Source: Saccoglossus kowalevskii
Taxonomy: Eukaryota > Hemichordata > Enteropneusta > Harrimaniidae
Length of the DNA stretch: 31,237 nucleotides
Reading direction: 5' to 3'
Assembly: GCF_000003605.2 (NCBI RefSeq)
Contig: NW_003110731.1
Coordinates: 1-31,237 of the forward strand
The notes beneath the pieces are model-generated. The model was not told where the DNA came from, did no database searches, and saw only the letters and a program-made list of their open reading frames with translations. This document shows, piece by piece, positions 11,745 through 23,308 of this stretch. The first letter of the stretch is position 1. Each line of letters opens with the position of its first letter. Both the position numbers and the translations under genes were made by a program.

Positions 11745-12980
11745 GAATATACCCAGACTGACCCCAGAGATGTTACCAGATGTACCTCAGAATGTATCCA
11801 GAGATGTGATCAGACATACCTCAGAATATACCTAGACCGACCTCAGAGATGTGACCAGACATACCTCAGAATATACCAAGACTGACCTCAGAGATGTGAC
11901 CAGACGTACCTCAGAATATACCCAGACTGACCTCAGAGATGTGACCAGACGTACCTCAGAATATACCTAGACTGACCTCAGAGATGTTACCAGACGTACC
12001 TCAGAATATACCCAGACTGGCCTCAGAGATGTGACCAGACGTACCTCAGAATATACCCAGACTGACCTCAGAGATGTGACCAGACTTACCTCAGAATATA
12101 CCTAGACTGACCTCAGAGATGTTACCAGACGTACCTCAGAATATACCCAGACTGGCCTCAGAGATGTGACCAGACGTCCCTCAGAATATACCCAGACTGA
12201 CCCCAGAGATGTTACCAGATGTACCTCAGAATATATCCAGAGATGTTACCAGATGTACCTTAGAATATACCTAGACCGACCTCAGAGATGTGACCAGACG
12301 TTCCTCAGAATATACCTAGACTGACCTCAGAGATGTGACCAGACGTCCCTCAGAATATACCAAGAATGACCCCAGAGATGTTACCAGATGTACCTCAGAA
12401 TATATCCAGAGATGTTACCAGATGTACCTTAGAATATACCTAGACCGACCTCAGAGATGTGACCAGACGTACCTCAGAATATACCCAGACTGTCCTCAGA
12501 GATGTTACCAGACGTACCTCAGAATATACCCAGACTGGCCTCAGAGATGTGACCAGACGTACCTCAGAATATATCTAGACTGACCTCAGAGATGTGACCA
12601 GACGTACCTCAGAATATACCCAGACTGACCTCAGAGATGTGACCAGACGTACCTCAGAATATACCCAAACTGACCTCAGAGATGTTACCAGACTTACCTC
12701 AGAATATACCCAGACTGACCCCAGAGATGTGACCAGACGTACCTCAGAATATACCCAGACTGACCACAGAGATGTTACCAGATGTACCTCAGAATATACC
12801 CAGACTGGCCTCCGAGATGTGACAAGACTTACTTCAGAATATACCCAGACTGGCCTTAGAGATGTGACCAGACGTACCTCAGAATATACCCAGACTGACC
12901 CCAGAGATGTGACCAGACGCACCTCAGAATATACCCAGACTGACTTCAGAGATGTTACCAGACGTACCTCAGAATATACT
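11745..12980. repeat. Mostly plain monomers with a 169-bp tandem duplication
   Basis: Simple consensus-like monomers alternate with ACCTAG units. A 169-bp segment (4 x 45 minus 11) is duplicated: CAGACGTCCC occurs at 12171 and 12340, each followed by a 34-bp unit (junctions near 12236 and 12406) with GATGTTACCAGATGTACC. The longest open frame of the window, 129 codons from a GTG at 12594 to 12983, lies here simply because nine consecutive units lack a stop and a 34-bp deletion. I do not regard it as a gene. Confidence 0.82.
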
Positions 12981-14800
12981 TAGACTGCCTTAGAGATGTG
13001 ACCAGACGTACCTTAGAATATACCCAGACTGACCCCAGAGATGTTACCAGATGTACCTCAGAATATACTTAGACTGCCTTAGAGATGTGACCAGATGTAC
13101 CTTAGAATATACTTAGACTGGCCTTAGAGATGTGACCAGATGTACCTCAGAATATATCCAGACTGGCCTCAGAGATGTGATTAGACGTACCTCAGAATAT
13201 ATCTAGACTGACCTCAGAGTTGTGACCAGACGTACCTCAGAATATACCCAGACTGGCCTCAGAGATGTGACCAGACGTACCTCAGAATATATCTAGACTG
13301 ACCTCAGAGATGTGACCAGACGTACCTCAGAATATACCCAGACTGACCTCAGAGATGTGACCAGACGTACCTCAGAATATACCCAGACTGACCTCAGAGA
13401 TGTTACCAGACTTACCTCAGAATATACCCAGACTGACCCCAGAGATGTGACCAGACGTACCTCAGAATATACCCAGACTGACCCCAGAGATGTTACCAGA
13501 TGTACCTCAGAATATATCCAGAGATGTGACCAGACGTACCTCAGAATATACCTAGACCGACCTCAGAGATGTGACCAGACGTACCTCAGAATATACCCAG
13601 ACTGACCTCAGAGATGTGACCAGACGTACCTCAGAATATACCTAGACTGACCTCAGAGATGTGACCAGACGTACCTCAGAATATACTTAGACTGCCTTAG
13701 AGATGTGACCAGACGTACCTTAGAAAATACCCAGACTGACCCCAGAGATGTTACCAGATGTACCTCAGAATATACCCAGACTGACCTCAGAAATGTGACC
13801 AGATGTACCTCAGAATATACCTAGACTGACATCAGAGATGTGATCAGACGTTCCTCAGAATATACCTAGACTGACCTCAGAGATGTGACCAGACATACCT
13901 CAGAATATACCCAGACTGACCTCAGAGATGTGACCAGACGTACCTCAGAATATACCTAGACTGACCTCAGAGATGTTACCAGACGTACCTCAGAATATAC
14001 CCAGACTGGCCTCAGAGATGTGACCAGACGTACCTCAGAATATATCTAGACTGACCTCAGAGATGTGACCAGACGTACCTCAGAATATACCCAGACTGAC
14101 CTCAGAGATGTGACCAGACGTACCTCAGAATATACCCAGACTGACCTCAGAGATGTTACCAGACTTACCTCAGAATATACCCAGACAGACCCCAGAGATG
14201 TGACCAGACGTACCTCAGAATATACCCAGACTGACCCCAGAGATGTTACCAGATGTACCTCAGAATATATCCAGAGATGTGACCAGACGTACCTCAGAAT
14301 ATACCTAGACCGACCTCAGAGATGTGACCAGACGTACCTCAGAATATACCCAGACTGACCTCAGAGATGTGACCAGACGTACCTCAGAATATACCCAGAC
14401 TGACCTCAGAGATGTGACCAGACGTACCTCAGAATATACTTAGACTGCCTTTGAGATGTGACCAGACGTACCTTAGAAAATACCCAGACTGACCCCAGAG
14501 ATGTTACCAGATGTACCTCAGAATATACCCAGACTGACCTCAGAAATGTGACAATATGAACCTCAGAATATACCTAGGCTGACATCAGAGATGTTACCAG
14601 ACGTACCTTAGAATATACTTAGACTGGCCTTAGAGATGTGACCAGATGTACCTCAGAATATATCTAGACTGGCCTCAGAGATGTGATCAGACGTTCCTCA
14701 GAATATACCTAGACTGACCTCAGAGATGTGACCAGACGTCCCTCAGAATATACCCAGACTGACCCCAGAGATGTTACCAGATGTACCTCAGAATATATCC
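12981..14800. repeat. 753-bp HOR pair, left half of a ~1.8-kb duplication
   Basis: Modules start at 13312 and 14065, 753 bp apart: 17 x 45 minus 11 for one 34-bp unit and minus 1 for one 44-bp unit. The 34-bp junctions lie near 13517 and 14270. The pair recurs at 15131 and 15884, an offset of 1,819 bp. Upstream of 13312 there is one monomer (ATCTAG with the private GAGTTGTGACC near 13219) that the right half lacks, which raises the offset to 1,864 left of it. The odd sequence ACAATATGAACC near 14553 is a local run of substitutions. Confidence 0.83.
13308..13352. repeat. Representative consensus monomer with four ~11-bp quarters
   Basis: This unit matches the consensus exactly and is followed by another identical one. 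Numbering the monomer from AGATGTG, the tetramer CAGA starts at bases 10, 21, 32 and 43, so the steps are 11, 11, 11 and 12 (wrapping into the next unit). The quarters are CAGACGTACCT, CAGAATATACC, CAGACTGACCT and CAGAGATGTGAC. Quarters 1 and 3 agree at 9 of 11 bases. The two halves share a 16-base stretch (bases 9-24 and 31-46) that differs at only two positions. The simplest reading is growth from an ~11-bp ancestor to a 22/23-bp dimer and then to the present 45-bp unit. It contains one CpG, at bases 14-15, and one RsaI-type GTAC. Confidence 0.85.
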
Positions 14801-16850
14801 AGACTGACTTCAGAGATGTACCAGACGTACCTCAGAAATATACTTAGACTGCCTTAGAGATGTGACCAGACGTACCTTAGAATATACCCAGACTGACCCC
14901 AGAGATGTTACCAGATGTACCTCAGAATATACTTAGACTGCTTTAGAGATGTGACCAGATGTACCTTAGAATATACTTAGACTGGCCTTAGAGATGTGAC
15001 CAGATGTACCTCAGAATATATCCAGACTGGCCTCAGAGATGTGATTAGACGTACCTCAGAATATACCCAGACTGGCCTCAGAGATGTGACCAGACGTACC
15101 TCAGAATATATCTAGACTGACCTCAGAGATGTGACCAGACGTACCTCAGAATATACCCAGACTGACCTCAGAGATGTGACCAGACGTACCTCAGAATATA
15201 CCCAGACTGACCTCAGAGATGTTACCAGACTTACCTCAGAATATACCCAGACTGACCCCAGAGATGTGACCAGACGTACCTCAGAATATACCCAGACTGA
15301 CCCCAGAGATGTTACCAGATGTACCTCAGAATATATCCAGAGATGTGACCAGACGTACCTCAGAATATACCTAGACCGACCTCAGAGATGTGACCAGACG
15401 TACCTCAGAATATACCCAGACTGACCTCAGAGATGTGACCAGACGTACCTCAGAATATACCCAGACTGACCTCAGAGATGTGACCAGACGTACCTCAGAA
15501 TATACTTAGACTGCCTTAGAGATGTGACCAGACGTACCTTAGAAAATACCCAGACTGACCCCAGAGATGTTACCAGATGTACCTCAGAATATACCCAGAC
15601 TGACCTCAGAAATGTGACCAGATGTAACTCAGAATATACCTAGACTGACATCAGAGATGTGATCAGACGTTCCTCGGAATATACCTAGACTGACCTCAGA
15701 GATGTGACCAGACATACCTCAGAATATACCCAGACTGACCTCAGAGATGTGACCAGACGTACCTCAGAATATACCTAGACTGACCTCAGAGATGTTACCA
15801 GACGTACCTCAGAATATACCCAGTCTGGCCTCAGAGATGTGACCAGACGTACCTCAGAATATATCTAGACTGACCTCAGAGATGTGACCAGACGTACCTC
15901 AGAATATACCCAGACTGACCTCAGAGATGTGACCAGACGTACCTCAGAATATACCCACACTGACCTCAGAGATGTTACCAGACTTACATCAGAATATACC
16001 CAGACTGACCCCAGAGATGTGACCAGACGTACCTCAGAATATACCCAGACTGACCCCAGAGATGTTACCAGATGTACCTCAGAATATATCCAGAGATGTG
16101 ACCAGACGTACCTCAGAATATACCTAGACCGACCTCAGAGATGTGACCAGACGTACCTCAGAATATACCCAGACTGACCTCAGAGATGTGACCAGACGTA
16201 CCTCAGAATATACCCAGACTGACCTCAGAGATGTGACCAGACGTACCTCAGAATATACTTAGACTGCCTTAGAGATGTGACCAGACGTACCTTAGAAAAT
16301 ACCCAGACTGACCCCAGAGATGTGACCAGATGTACCTCAGAATATACCCAGACTGACCTCAGAAATGTGACCAGATGTACCTCAGAATATACCTAGACTG
16401 ACATCAGAGATGTGATCAGACGTTCCTCAGAATATACCTAGACTGACCTCAGAGATGTGACCAGACATACCTCAGAATATACCCAGACTGACCTCAGAGA
16501 TGTGACCAGACGTACCTCAGAATATACCCAGACTGACCTCAGAGATGTGACCAGACGTACCTCAGAATATACCTAGACTGACCTCAGAGATGTTACCAGA
16601 CGTACCTCAGAATATACCCAGCCTGGCCTCAGAGATGTGACCAGACGTACCTCAGAATATATCTAGACTGACCTCAGAGATGTGACCAGACGTACCTCAG
16701 AATATACCCAGACTGACCTCAGAGATGTTACCAGACTTACCTCAGAATATACCCAGACTGACCCCAGAGATGTTACCAGATGTACCTCAGAATGTATCCA
16801 GAGATGTGATCAGACATACCTCAGAATATACCTAGACCGACCTCAGAGAT
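14801..16850. repeat. 753-bp HOR pair, right half of the ~1.8-kb duplication
   Basis: Repeats the preceding segment: modules at 15131 and 15884, 44-bp units near 14849, 14935, 15510 and 16265, and 34-bp junctions near 15336 and 16089. Small private differences include GTAACTCAG near 15625, TCCTCGGAAT near 15674, CCCACACTG near 15957, CTTACATCAG near 15987 and CAGTCTGGCC near 15823. At the left edge a missing T (GATGTACCAG near 14819) and an added A (CAGAAATATAC near 14836) disturb two units. After about 16600 it passes into the 709-bp family (CAGCCTGGCC near 16619; 34-bp junction near 16797). Confidence 0.82.
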
Positions 16851-18491
16851 GTGACCAGACGTACCTCAGAATATACCAAGACTGACCTCAGAGATGTGAC
16901 CAGACGTACCTCAGAATATACCCAGACTGATCTCAGAGATGTGACCAGACGTACCTCAGAATATACCCAGACTGGCCTCAGAGATGTGACCAGACATACC
17001 TCAGAATACACCCAGATTGACCTTAGAGATGTGACCAGACGTACCTCAGAATGTACCCAGACTGGCCTCCGAGATGTGACCAAACGCACCTCAGAATATA
17101 CCCAGACTGACATCAGAGATGTTACCAGACGTACCTCAGAATATACCTAGACTGACATCAGAGATGTTACCAGACGTACCTTAGAATATACTTAGACTGG
17201 CCTTAGAGATGTGACCAGATGTACCTCAGAATATACCTAGACTGACCTCAGAGATGTTACCAGACGTACCTCAGAATATACCCAGCCTGGCCTCAGAGAT
17301 GTGACCAGACGTACCTCAGAATATATCTAGACTGACCTCAGAGATGTGACCAGACGTACCTCAGAATATACCCAGACTGACCTCAGAGATGTTACCAGAC
17401 TTACCTCAGAATATAACCAGACTGACCCCAGAGATGTGACCAGACGTACCTAAGAATATACCCAGACTGACCCCAGAGATGTTACCAGATGTACCTCAGA
17501 ATGTATCCAGAGATGTGATCAGACATACCTCAGAATATACCTAGACCGACCTCAGAGATGTGACCAGACGTACCTCAGAATATACCAAGACTGACCTCAG
17601 AGATGTGACCAGACGTACCTCAGAATATACCCAGACTGATCTCAGAGATGTTACCAGACGTACCTCAGAATATACCCAGACTGGCCTCAGAGATGTGACC
17701 AGACATACCTCAGAATACACCCAGATTGACCTTAGAGATGTGACCAGACGTACCTCAGAATGTACCCAGACTGGCCTCCGAGATGTGACCAAACGCACCT
17801 CAGAATATACCCAGACTGACATCAGAGATGTTACCAGACGTACCTCAGAATATACCTAGACTGACATCAGAAGATGTGATCAGACGTTCCTCAGAAATAT
17901 ACCTAGACTGACTCAGAGATGTGACCAGACATACCTCAGAATATACCCAGACTGACTCAGAGATGTGACCAGACGTACCTCAGAATATACTATACTGACT
18001 CAGAGATGTGACCAGACGTACCTCAGAATATACCCAGACTGACCTCAGAGATGTGACCAGACGTGTCTCAGAATATACCTAGACTGACCTCAGAGATGTT
18101 ACCAGACGTACCTCAGAATATACCCAGACTGGCCTCAGAGATGTGACCAGACGTACCTCAGAATATATCTAGACTGACCTCAGAGATGTGACCAGACGTA
18201 CCTCAGAATATACCCAGACTGACCTCAGAGATGTGACCAGACGTACCTCAGAATATACCCAGACTGACCTCAGAGATGTTACCAGACTTACCTCAGAATA
18301 TACCCAGACTGACCCCAGAGATGTTACCAGACTTACCTCAGAATATAACCAGATTGACCCCAGAGATGTGACCAGACGTACCTAAGAATATACCCAGACT
18401 GACCCCAGAGATGTTACCAGATGTACCTCAGAATGTATCCAGAGATGTGATCAGACATACCTCAGAATATACCTAGACCGACCTCAGAGAT
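16851..18491. repeat. 709-bp HOR, then a 932-bp block with clustered indels
   Basis: S7 starts at 16851 and again 709 bp later at 17560. The first has GTGACC for GTTACC in its third monomer. The second is followed by a 932-bp step to the S7 at 18492: 21 x 45 minus 11 and minus 2, which is the net of two inserted and four deleted single bases between 17868 and 18005. The stretch 18006-18491 matches 25083-25560, including the shared GTGTCTCAG near 18063 and 25141. The four-monomer module starts at 18188 and the 34-bp junctions lie near 17505 and 18437. Confidence 0.83.
17868..18005. other. Cluster of six single-base indels, probably assembly or sequencing error
   Basis: Against the matching stretches near 24940-25085 and 30050-30190, this stretch has an extra A in CAGAAGATG, an extra A in CAGAAATAT, and one C missing from each of four CC pairs (GACTGACTCAG near 17911, 17955 and 18000, and ATACTATACTG near 17990). 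Nothing comparable is seen in the related copies. Single-base errors confined to short homopolymers are typical of long-read consensus or a badly polished join. Confidence 0.7.
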
Positions 18492-19729
18492 GTGACCAGA
18501 CGTACCTCAGAATATACCAAGACTGACCTCAGAGATGTGACCAGACGTACCTCAGAATATACCCAGACTGATCTCAGAGATGTTACCAGACGTACCTCAG
18601 AATATACCCAGACTGGCCTCAGAGATGTGACCAGACATACCTCAGAATACACCCAGATTGACCTTAGAGATGTGACCAGACGTACCTCAGAATGTACCCA
18701 GACTGGCCTCCGAGATGTGACCAAACGCACCTCAGAATATACCCAGACTGACATCAGAGATGTTACCAGACGTACCTCAGAATATACCTAGACTGACATC
18801 AGAGATGTTACCAGACGTACCTTAGAATATACTTAGACTGGCCTTAGAGATGTGACCAGATGTACCTCAGAATATACCTAGACTGACCTCAGAGATGTTA
18901 CCAGACGTACCTCAGAATATACCCAGCCTGGCCTCAGAGATGTGACCAGACGTACCTCAGAATATATCTAGACTGACCTCAGAGATGTGACCAGACGTAC
19001 CTCAGAATATACCCAGACTGACCTCAGAGATGTTACCAGACTTACCTCAGAATATAACCAGACTGACCCCAGAGATGTGACCAGACGTACCTAAGAATAT
19101 ACCCAGACTGACCCCAGAGATGTTACCAGATGTACCTCAGAATGTATCCAGAGATGTGATCAGACATACCTCAGAATATACCTAGACCGACCTCAGAGAT
19201 GTGACCAGACGTACCTCAGAATATACCAAGACTGACCTCAGAGATGTGACCAGACGTACCTCAGAATATACCCAGACTGATCTCAGAGATGTTACCAGAC
19301 GTACCTCAGAATATATCTAGACTGACCTCAGAGATATGACCAGACGTACCTAAGAATATACCCAGACTGACCCCAGAGATGTGATCAGACATACCTCAGA
19401 ATATACCCAGACTGACATCAGAGATGTTACCAGACGTACCTCAGAATATACCTAGACTGGCCTCAGAGATGTGACCAGACGTACCTCAGAATATATCTAG
19501 ACTGACCTCAGAGATGTGACCAGACGTACCTCAGAATATACCCAGACTGACCTCAGAGATGTTACCAGACTTACCTCAGAATATAACCAGACTGACCCCA
19601 GAGATGTGACCAGACGTACCTAAGAATATACCCAGACTGACCCCAGAGATGTTACCAGATGTACCTCAGAATGTATCCAGAGATGTGATCAGACATACCT
19701 CAGAATATACCTAGACCGACCTCAGAGAT
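18492..19729. repeat. 709-bp HOR plus truncated modules
   Basis: S7 at 18492 heads a full 709-bp HOR to 19200 (CAGCCTGGCC near 18926, 34-bp junction near 19147). A truncated relative with GATATGACC near 19330 follows and runs into GTGATCAGACAT near 19381 without the usual 34-bp unit between. The next junction is near 19676. The step from this S7 to the next (1,238 bp) equals 28 x 45 minus two 11-bp losses, matching the two 34-bp units seen. Confidence 0.82.
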
Positions 19730-20802
19730 GTGACCAGACGTACCTCAGAATATACCAAGACTGACCTCAGAGATGTGACCAGACGTACCTCAGAATATAC
19801 CCAGACTGATCTCAGAGATGTTACCAGACGTACCTCAGAATATACCCAGACTGGCCTCAGAGATGTGACCAGACATACCTCAGAATACACCCAGATTGAC
19901 CTTAGAGATGTGACCAGACGTACCTCAGAATGTACCCAGACTGGCCTCCGAGATGTGACCAAACGCACCTCAGAATATACCCAGACTGACATCAGAGATG
20001 TTACCAGACGTACCTCAGAATATACCTAGACTGACATCAGAGATATTACCAGACGTACCTTAGAATATACTTAGACTGGCCTTAGAGATGTGACCAGATG
20101 TACCTCAGAATATACCTAGACTGACCTCAGAGATGTTACCAGACGTACCTCAGAATATACCCAGCCTGGCCTCAGAGATGTGACCAGACGTACCTCAGAA
20201 TATATCTAGACTGACCTCAGAGATGTGACCAGACGTACCTCAGAATATACCCAGACTGACCTCAGAGATGTTACCAGACTTACCTCAGAATATAACCAGA
20301 CTGACCCCAGAGATGTGACCAGACGTACCTAAGAATATACCCAGACTGACCCCAGAGATGTTACCAGATGTACCTCAGAATGTATCCAGAGATGTGATCA
20401 GACATACCTCAGAATATACCTAGACCGACCTCAGATTTGTGACCAGACGTACCTCAGAATATACCAAGACTGACCTCAGAGATGTGACCAGACGTACCTC
20501 AGAATATACCCAGACTGATCTCAGAGATGTTACCAGACGTACCTCAGAATATATCTAGACTGACCTCAGAGATATGACCAGACGTACCTAAGAATATACC
20601 CAGACTGACCCCAGAGATGTTACCAGATGTACCTCAGAATGTATCCAGAGATGTGATCAGACATACCTCAGAATATACCTAGACCGACATCAGAGATGTG
20701 ACCAGACGTACCTCAGAATATACCAAAACTGACCTCAGAGATGTACCCAGACTAGCCTCCGAGATGTGACCAAACGCACCTCAGAATATACCCAGACTGA
20801 CA
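19730..20802. repeat. Duplicate of 3766-4838 at constant offset 15,964
   Basis: S7 at 19730, the 709-bp HOR, the 259-bp truncated form and the 23-bp unit (junction 20744/20745) all lie exactly 15,964 bp downstream of their counterparts from 3766. Correspondence extends left to about 19394 (3430 in the other copy). It ends where CTGACATCAG is followed by GTGATCAGACGTTCC here but by GTTACCAGACG at 4845. Differences inside are single substitutions, such as GATATTACC near 20042, and a two-base change (CAGATTTGTG instead of CAGAGATGTG) at 20436-20437. Confidence 0.87.
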
Positions 20803-21507
20803 TCAGAGATGTGATCAGACGTTCCTCAGAATATACCTAGACTGACCTCAGAGATGTGACCAGACATACCTCAGAATATACCCAGACTGACCTCAGAGAT
20901 GTGACCAGACGTACCTCAGAATATACCCAGACTGACCTCAGAGATGTGACCAGACGTACCTCAGAATATACTTAGATTGCCTTAGAGATGTGACCAGACG
21001 TACCTTAGAAAATACCCAGACTGACCCCAGAGATGTTACCAGATGTACCTCAGAATATACCCAGACTGACCTCAGAAATGTGACCAGATGTACCTCAGAA
21101 TATACCTAGACTGACATCAGAGATGTGATCAGACGTTCCTCAGAATATACCCAGACTGACCCCAGAGATGTTACCAGATGTACCTCAGAATGTATCCAGA
21201 GATGTGATCAGACATACCTCAGAATATACCTAGACCGACCTCAGAGATGTGACCAGACGTACCTCAGAATATACCAAGACTGACCTCAGAGATGTGACCA
21301 GACGTACCTCAGAATATATCTAGACTGACCTCAGAGATGTGACCAGACGTACCTCAGAATATACCCAGACTGACCTCAGAGATGTTACCAGACTTACCTC
21401 AGAATATACCCAGACTGACCCCAGAGATGTTACCAGATGTACCTCAGAATGTATCCAGAGATGTGATCAGACATACCTCAGAATATACCTAGACCGACCT
21501 CAGAGAT
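20803..21507. repeat. Superblock-type units joining to a truncated S7 relative
   Basis: Units with GTGATCAGACGTTCC, a 44-bp ACTTAGATTGCC unit near 20970, TTAGAAAATACC and CAGAAATGTG have the order seen in the superblocks. They run through CCCAGACTGACCCC near 21150 to 34-bp units near 21195 and 21450. The short module at 21339-21507 matches the one at 16682-16850, each leading into S7 after the ACCTAGACCGACC unit. The step of 1,778 bp between the S7 starts at 19730 and 21508 equals 41 x 45 minus 67, that is four 34-bp units, the 23-bp unit and one 44-bp unit. Confidence 0.8.
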
Positions 21508-23308
21508 GTGACCAGACGTACCTCAGAATATACCAAGACTGACCTCAGAGATGTGACCAGACGTACCTCAGAATATACCCAGACTGATCTCAGAGATGTT
21601 ACCAGACGTACCTCAGAATATACCCAGACTGGCCTCAGAGATGTGACCAGACATACCTCAGAATACACCCAGATTGACCTTAGAGATGTGACCAGACGTA
21701 CCTCAGAATGTACCCAGACTGGCCTCCGAGATGTGACCAAACGCACCTCAGAATATACCCAGACTGACATCAGAGATGTTACCAGACGTACCTCAGAATA
21801 TACCTAGACTGACATCAGAGATGTTACCAGACGTACCTTAGAATATACTTAGACTGGCCTTAGAGATGTGACCAGATGTACCTCAGAATATACCTAGACT
21901 GACCTCAGAGATGTTACCAGACGTACCACAGAATATACCCAGCCTGGCCTCAGAGATGTGACCAGACGTACCTCAGAATATATCTAGACTGACCTCAGAG
22001 ATGTGACCAGACGTACCTCAGAATATACCCAGACTGACCTCAGAGATGTTACCAGACTTACCTCAGAATATAACCAGACTGACCCCAGAGATGTGACCAG
22101 ACGTACCTAAGAATATACCCAGACTGACCCCAGAGATGTTACCAGATGTACCTCAGAATGTATCCAGAGATGTGATCAGACATACCTCAAAATATACCTA
22201 GACCGACCTCAGAGATGTGACCAGACGTACCTCAGAATATACCAAGACTGACCTCAGAGATGTGACCAGACGTACCTCAGAATATACCCAGACTGATCTC
22301 AGAGATGTTACCAGACGTACCTCAGAATATATCTAGACTGACCTCAGAGATATGACCAGACGTACCTAAGAATATACCCAGACTGACCCCAGAGATGTTA
22401 CCAGATGTACCTCAGAATGTATCCAGAGATGTGATCAGACATACCTCAGAATATACCTAGACCGACATCAGAGATGTGACCAGACGTACCTCAGAATATA
22501 CCAAGACTGACCTCAGAGATGTGACCAGACGTACCTTAGAATATACCCAGACTGACCTCAGAGATGTTACCAGACTTACCTCAGAATATAACCAGACTGA
22601 CCCCAGAGATGTGACCAGACGTACCTAAGAATATACCCAGACTGACCCCAGAGATGTTACCAGATGTACCTCAGAATGTATCCAGAGATGTGATCAGACA
22701 TACCTCAGAATATACCTAGATCGACCTCAGAGATGTGACCAGACGTACCTCAGAATATACCAAGACTGACCTCAGAGATGTGACCAGACGTACCTCAGAA
22801 TATACCCAGACTGATCTCAGAGATGTTACCAGACGTACCTCAGAATATACCCAGACTGGCCTCAGAGATGTGACCAGACATACCTCAGAATACACCCAGA
22901 TTGACCTTAGAGATGTGACCAGACGTACCTCAGAATGTACCCAGACTGGCCTCCGAGATGTGACCAAACGCACCTCAGAATATACCCAGACTGACATCAG
23001 AGATGTTACCAGACGTACCTCAGAATATACCTTGACTGACCTCAGAGATGTGACCAGACGTACCTCAGAATATATCTAGACTGACCTCAGAGATGTGACC
23101 AGACGTACCTCAGAATATACCCAGACTGACCTCAGAGATGTTACCAGACTTACCTCAGAATATAACCAGACTGACCCCAGAGATGTGACCAGACGTACCT
23201 AAGAATATACCCAGACTGACCCCAGAGATGTTACCAGATGTACCTCAGAATGTATCCAGAGATGTGATCAGACATACCTCAGAATATACCTAGACCGACC
23301 TCAGAGAT
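21508..23308. repeat. 709-bp HOR, truncated forms and a 574-bp HOR
   Basis: S7 at 21508 heads a 709-bp HOR to 22216 (with a private GTACCACAG near 21927). Truncated forms follow, including GATATGACC near 22346. S7 at 22735 has the ACCTAGATCGACC and ACCTTGACTG variants and is followed 574 bp later by S7 at 23309. The 1,227-bp step from 21508 to 22735 is 28 x 45 minus 33, and three 34-bp junctions (near 22159, 22417 and 22680) are present. Another lies near 23254. Confidence 0.82.

Noticed and set aside
12594-12983. Longest open frame (129 codons, + strand) as a repetitive protein gene
   Set aside because: It starts at GTG with no recognisable ribosome-binding site, promoter or splice context, is made only of satellite monomers, and overlaps an antisense open frame of similar length. 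Equivalent frames elsewhere are broken by fixed stops and 34-bp frameshifts.
14540-14580. Run of substitutions (ACAATATGAACC) as an insertion or regulatory site
   Set aside because: It aligns with a normal GTGACCAGATGTACC unit with a few base changes and no inserted sequence. It is more likely mutation or base-call error.
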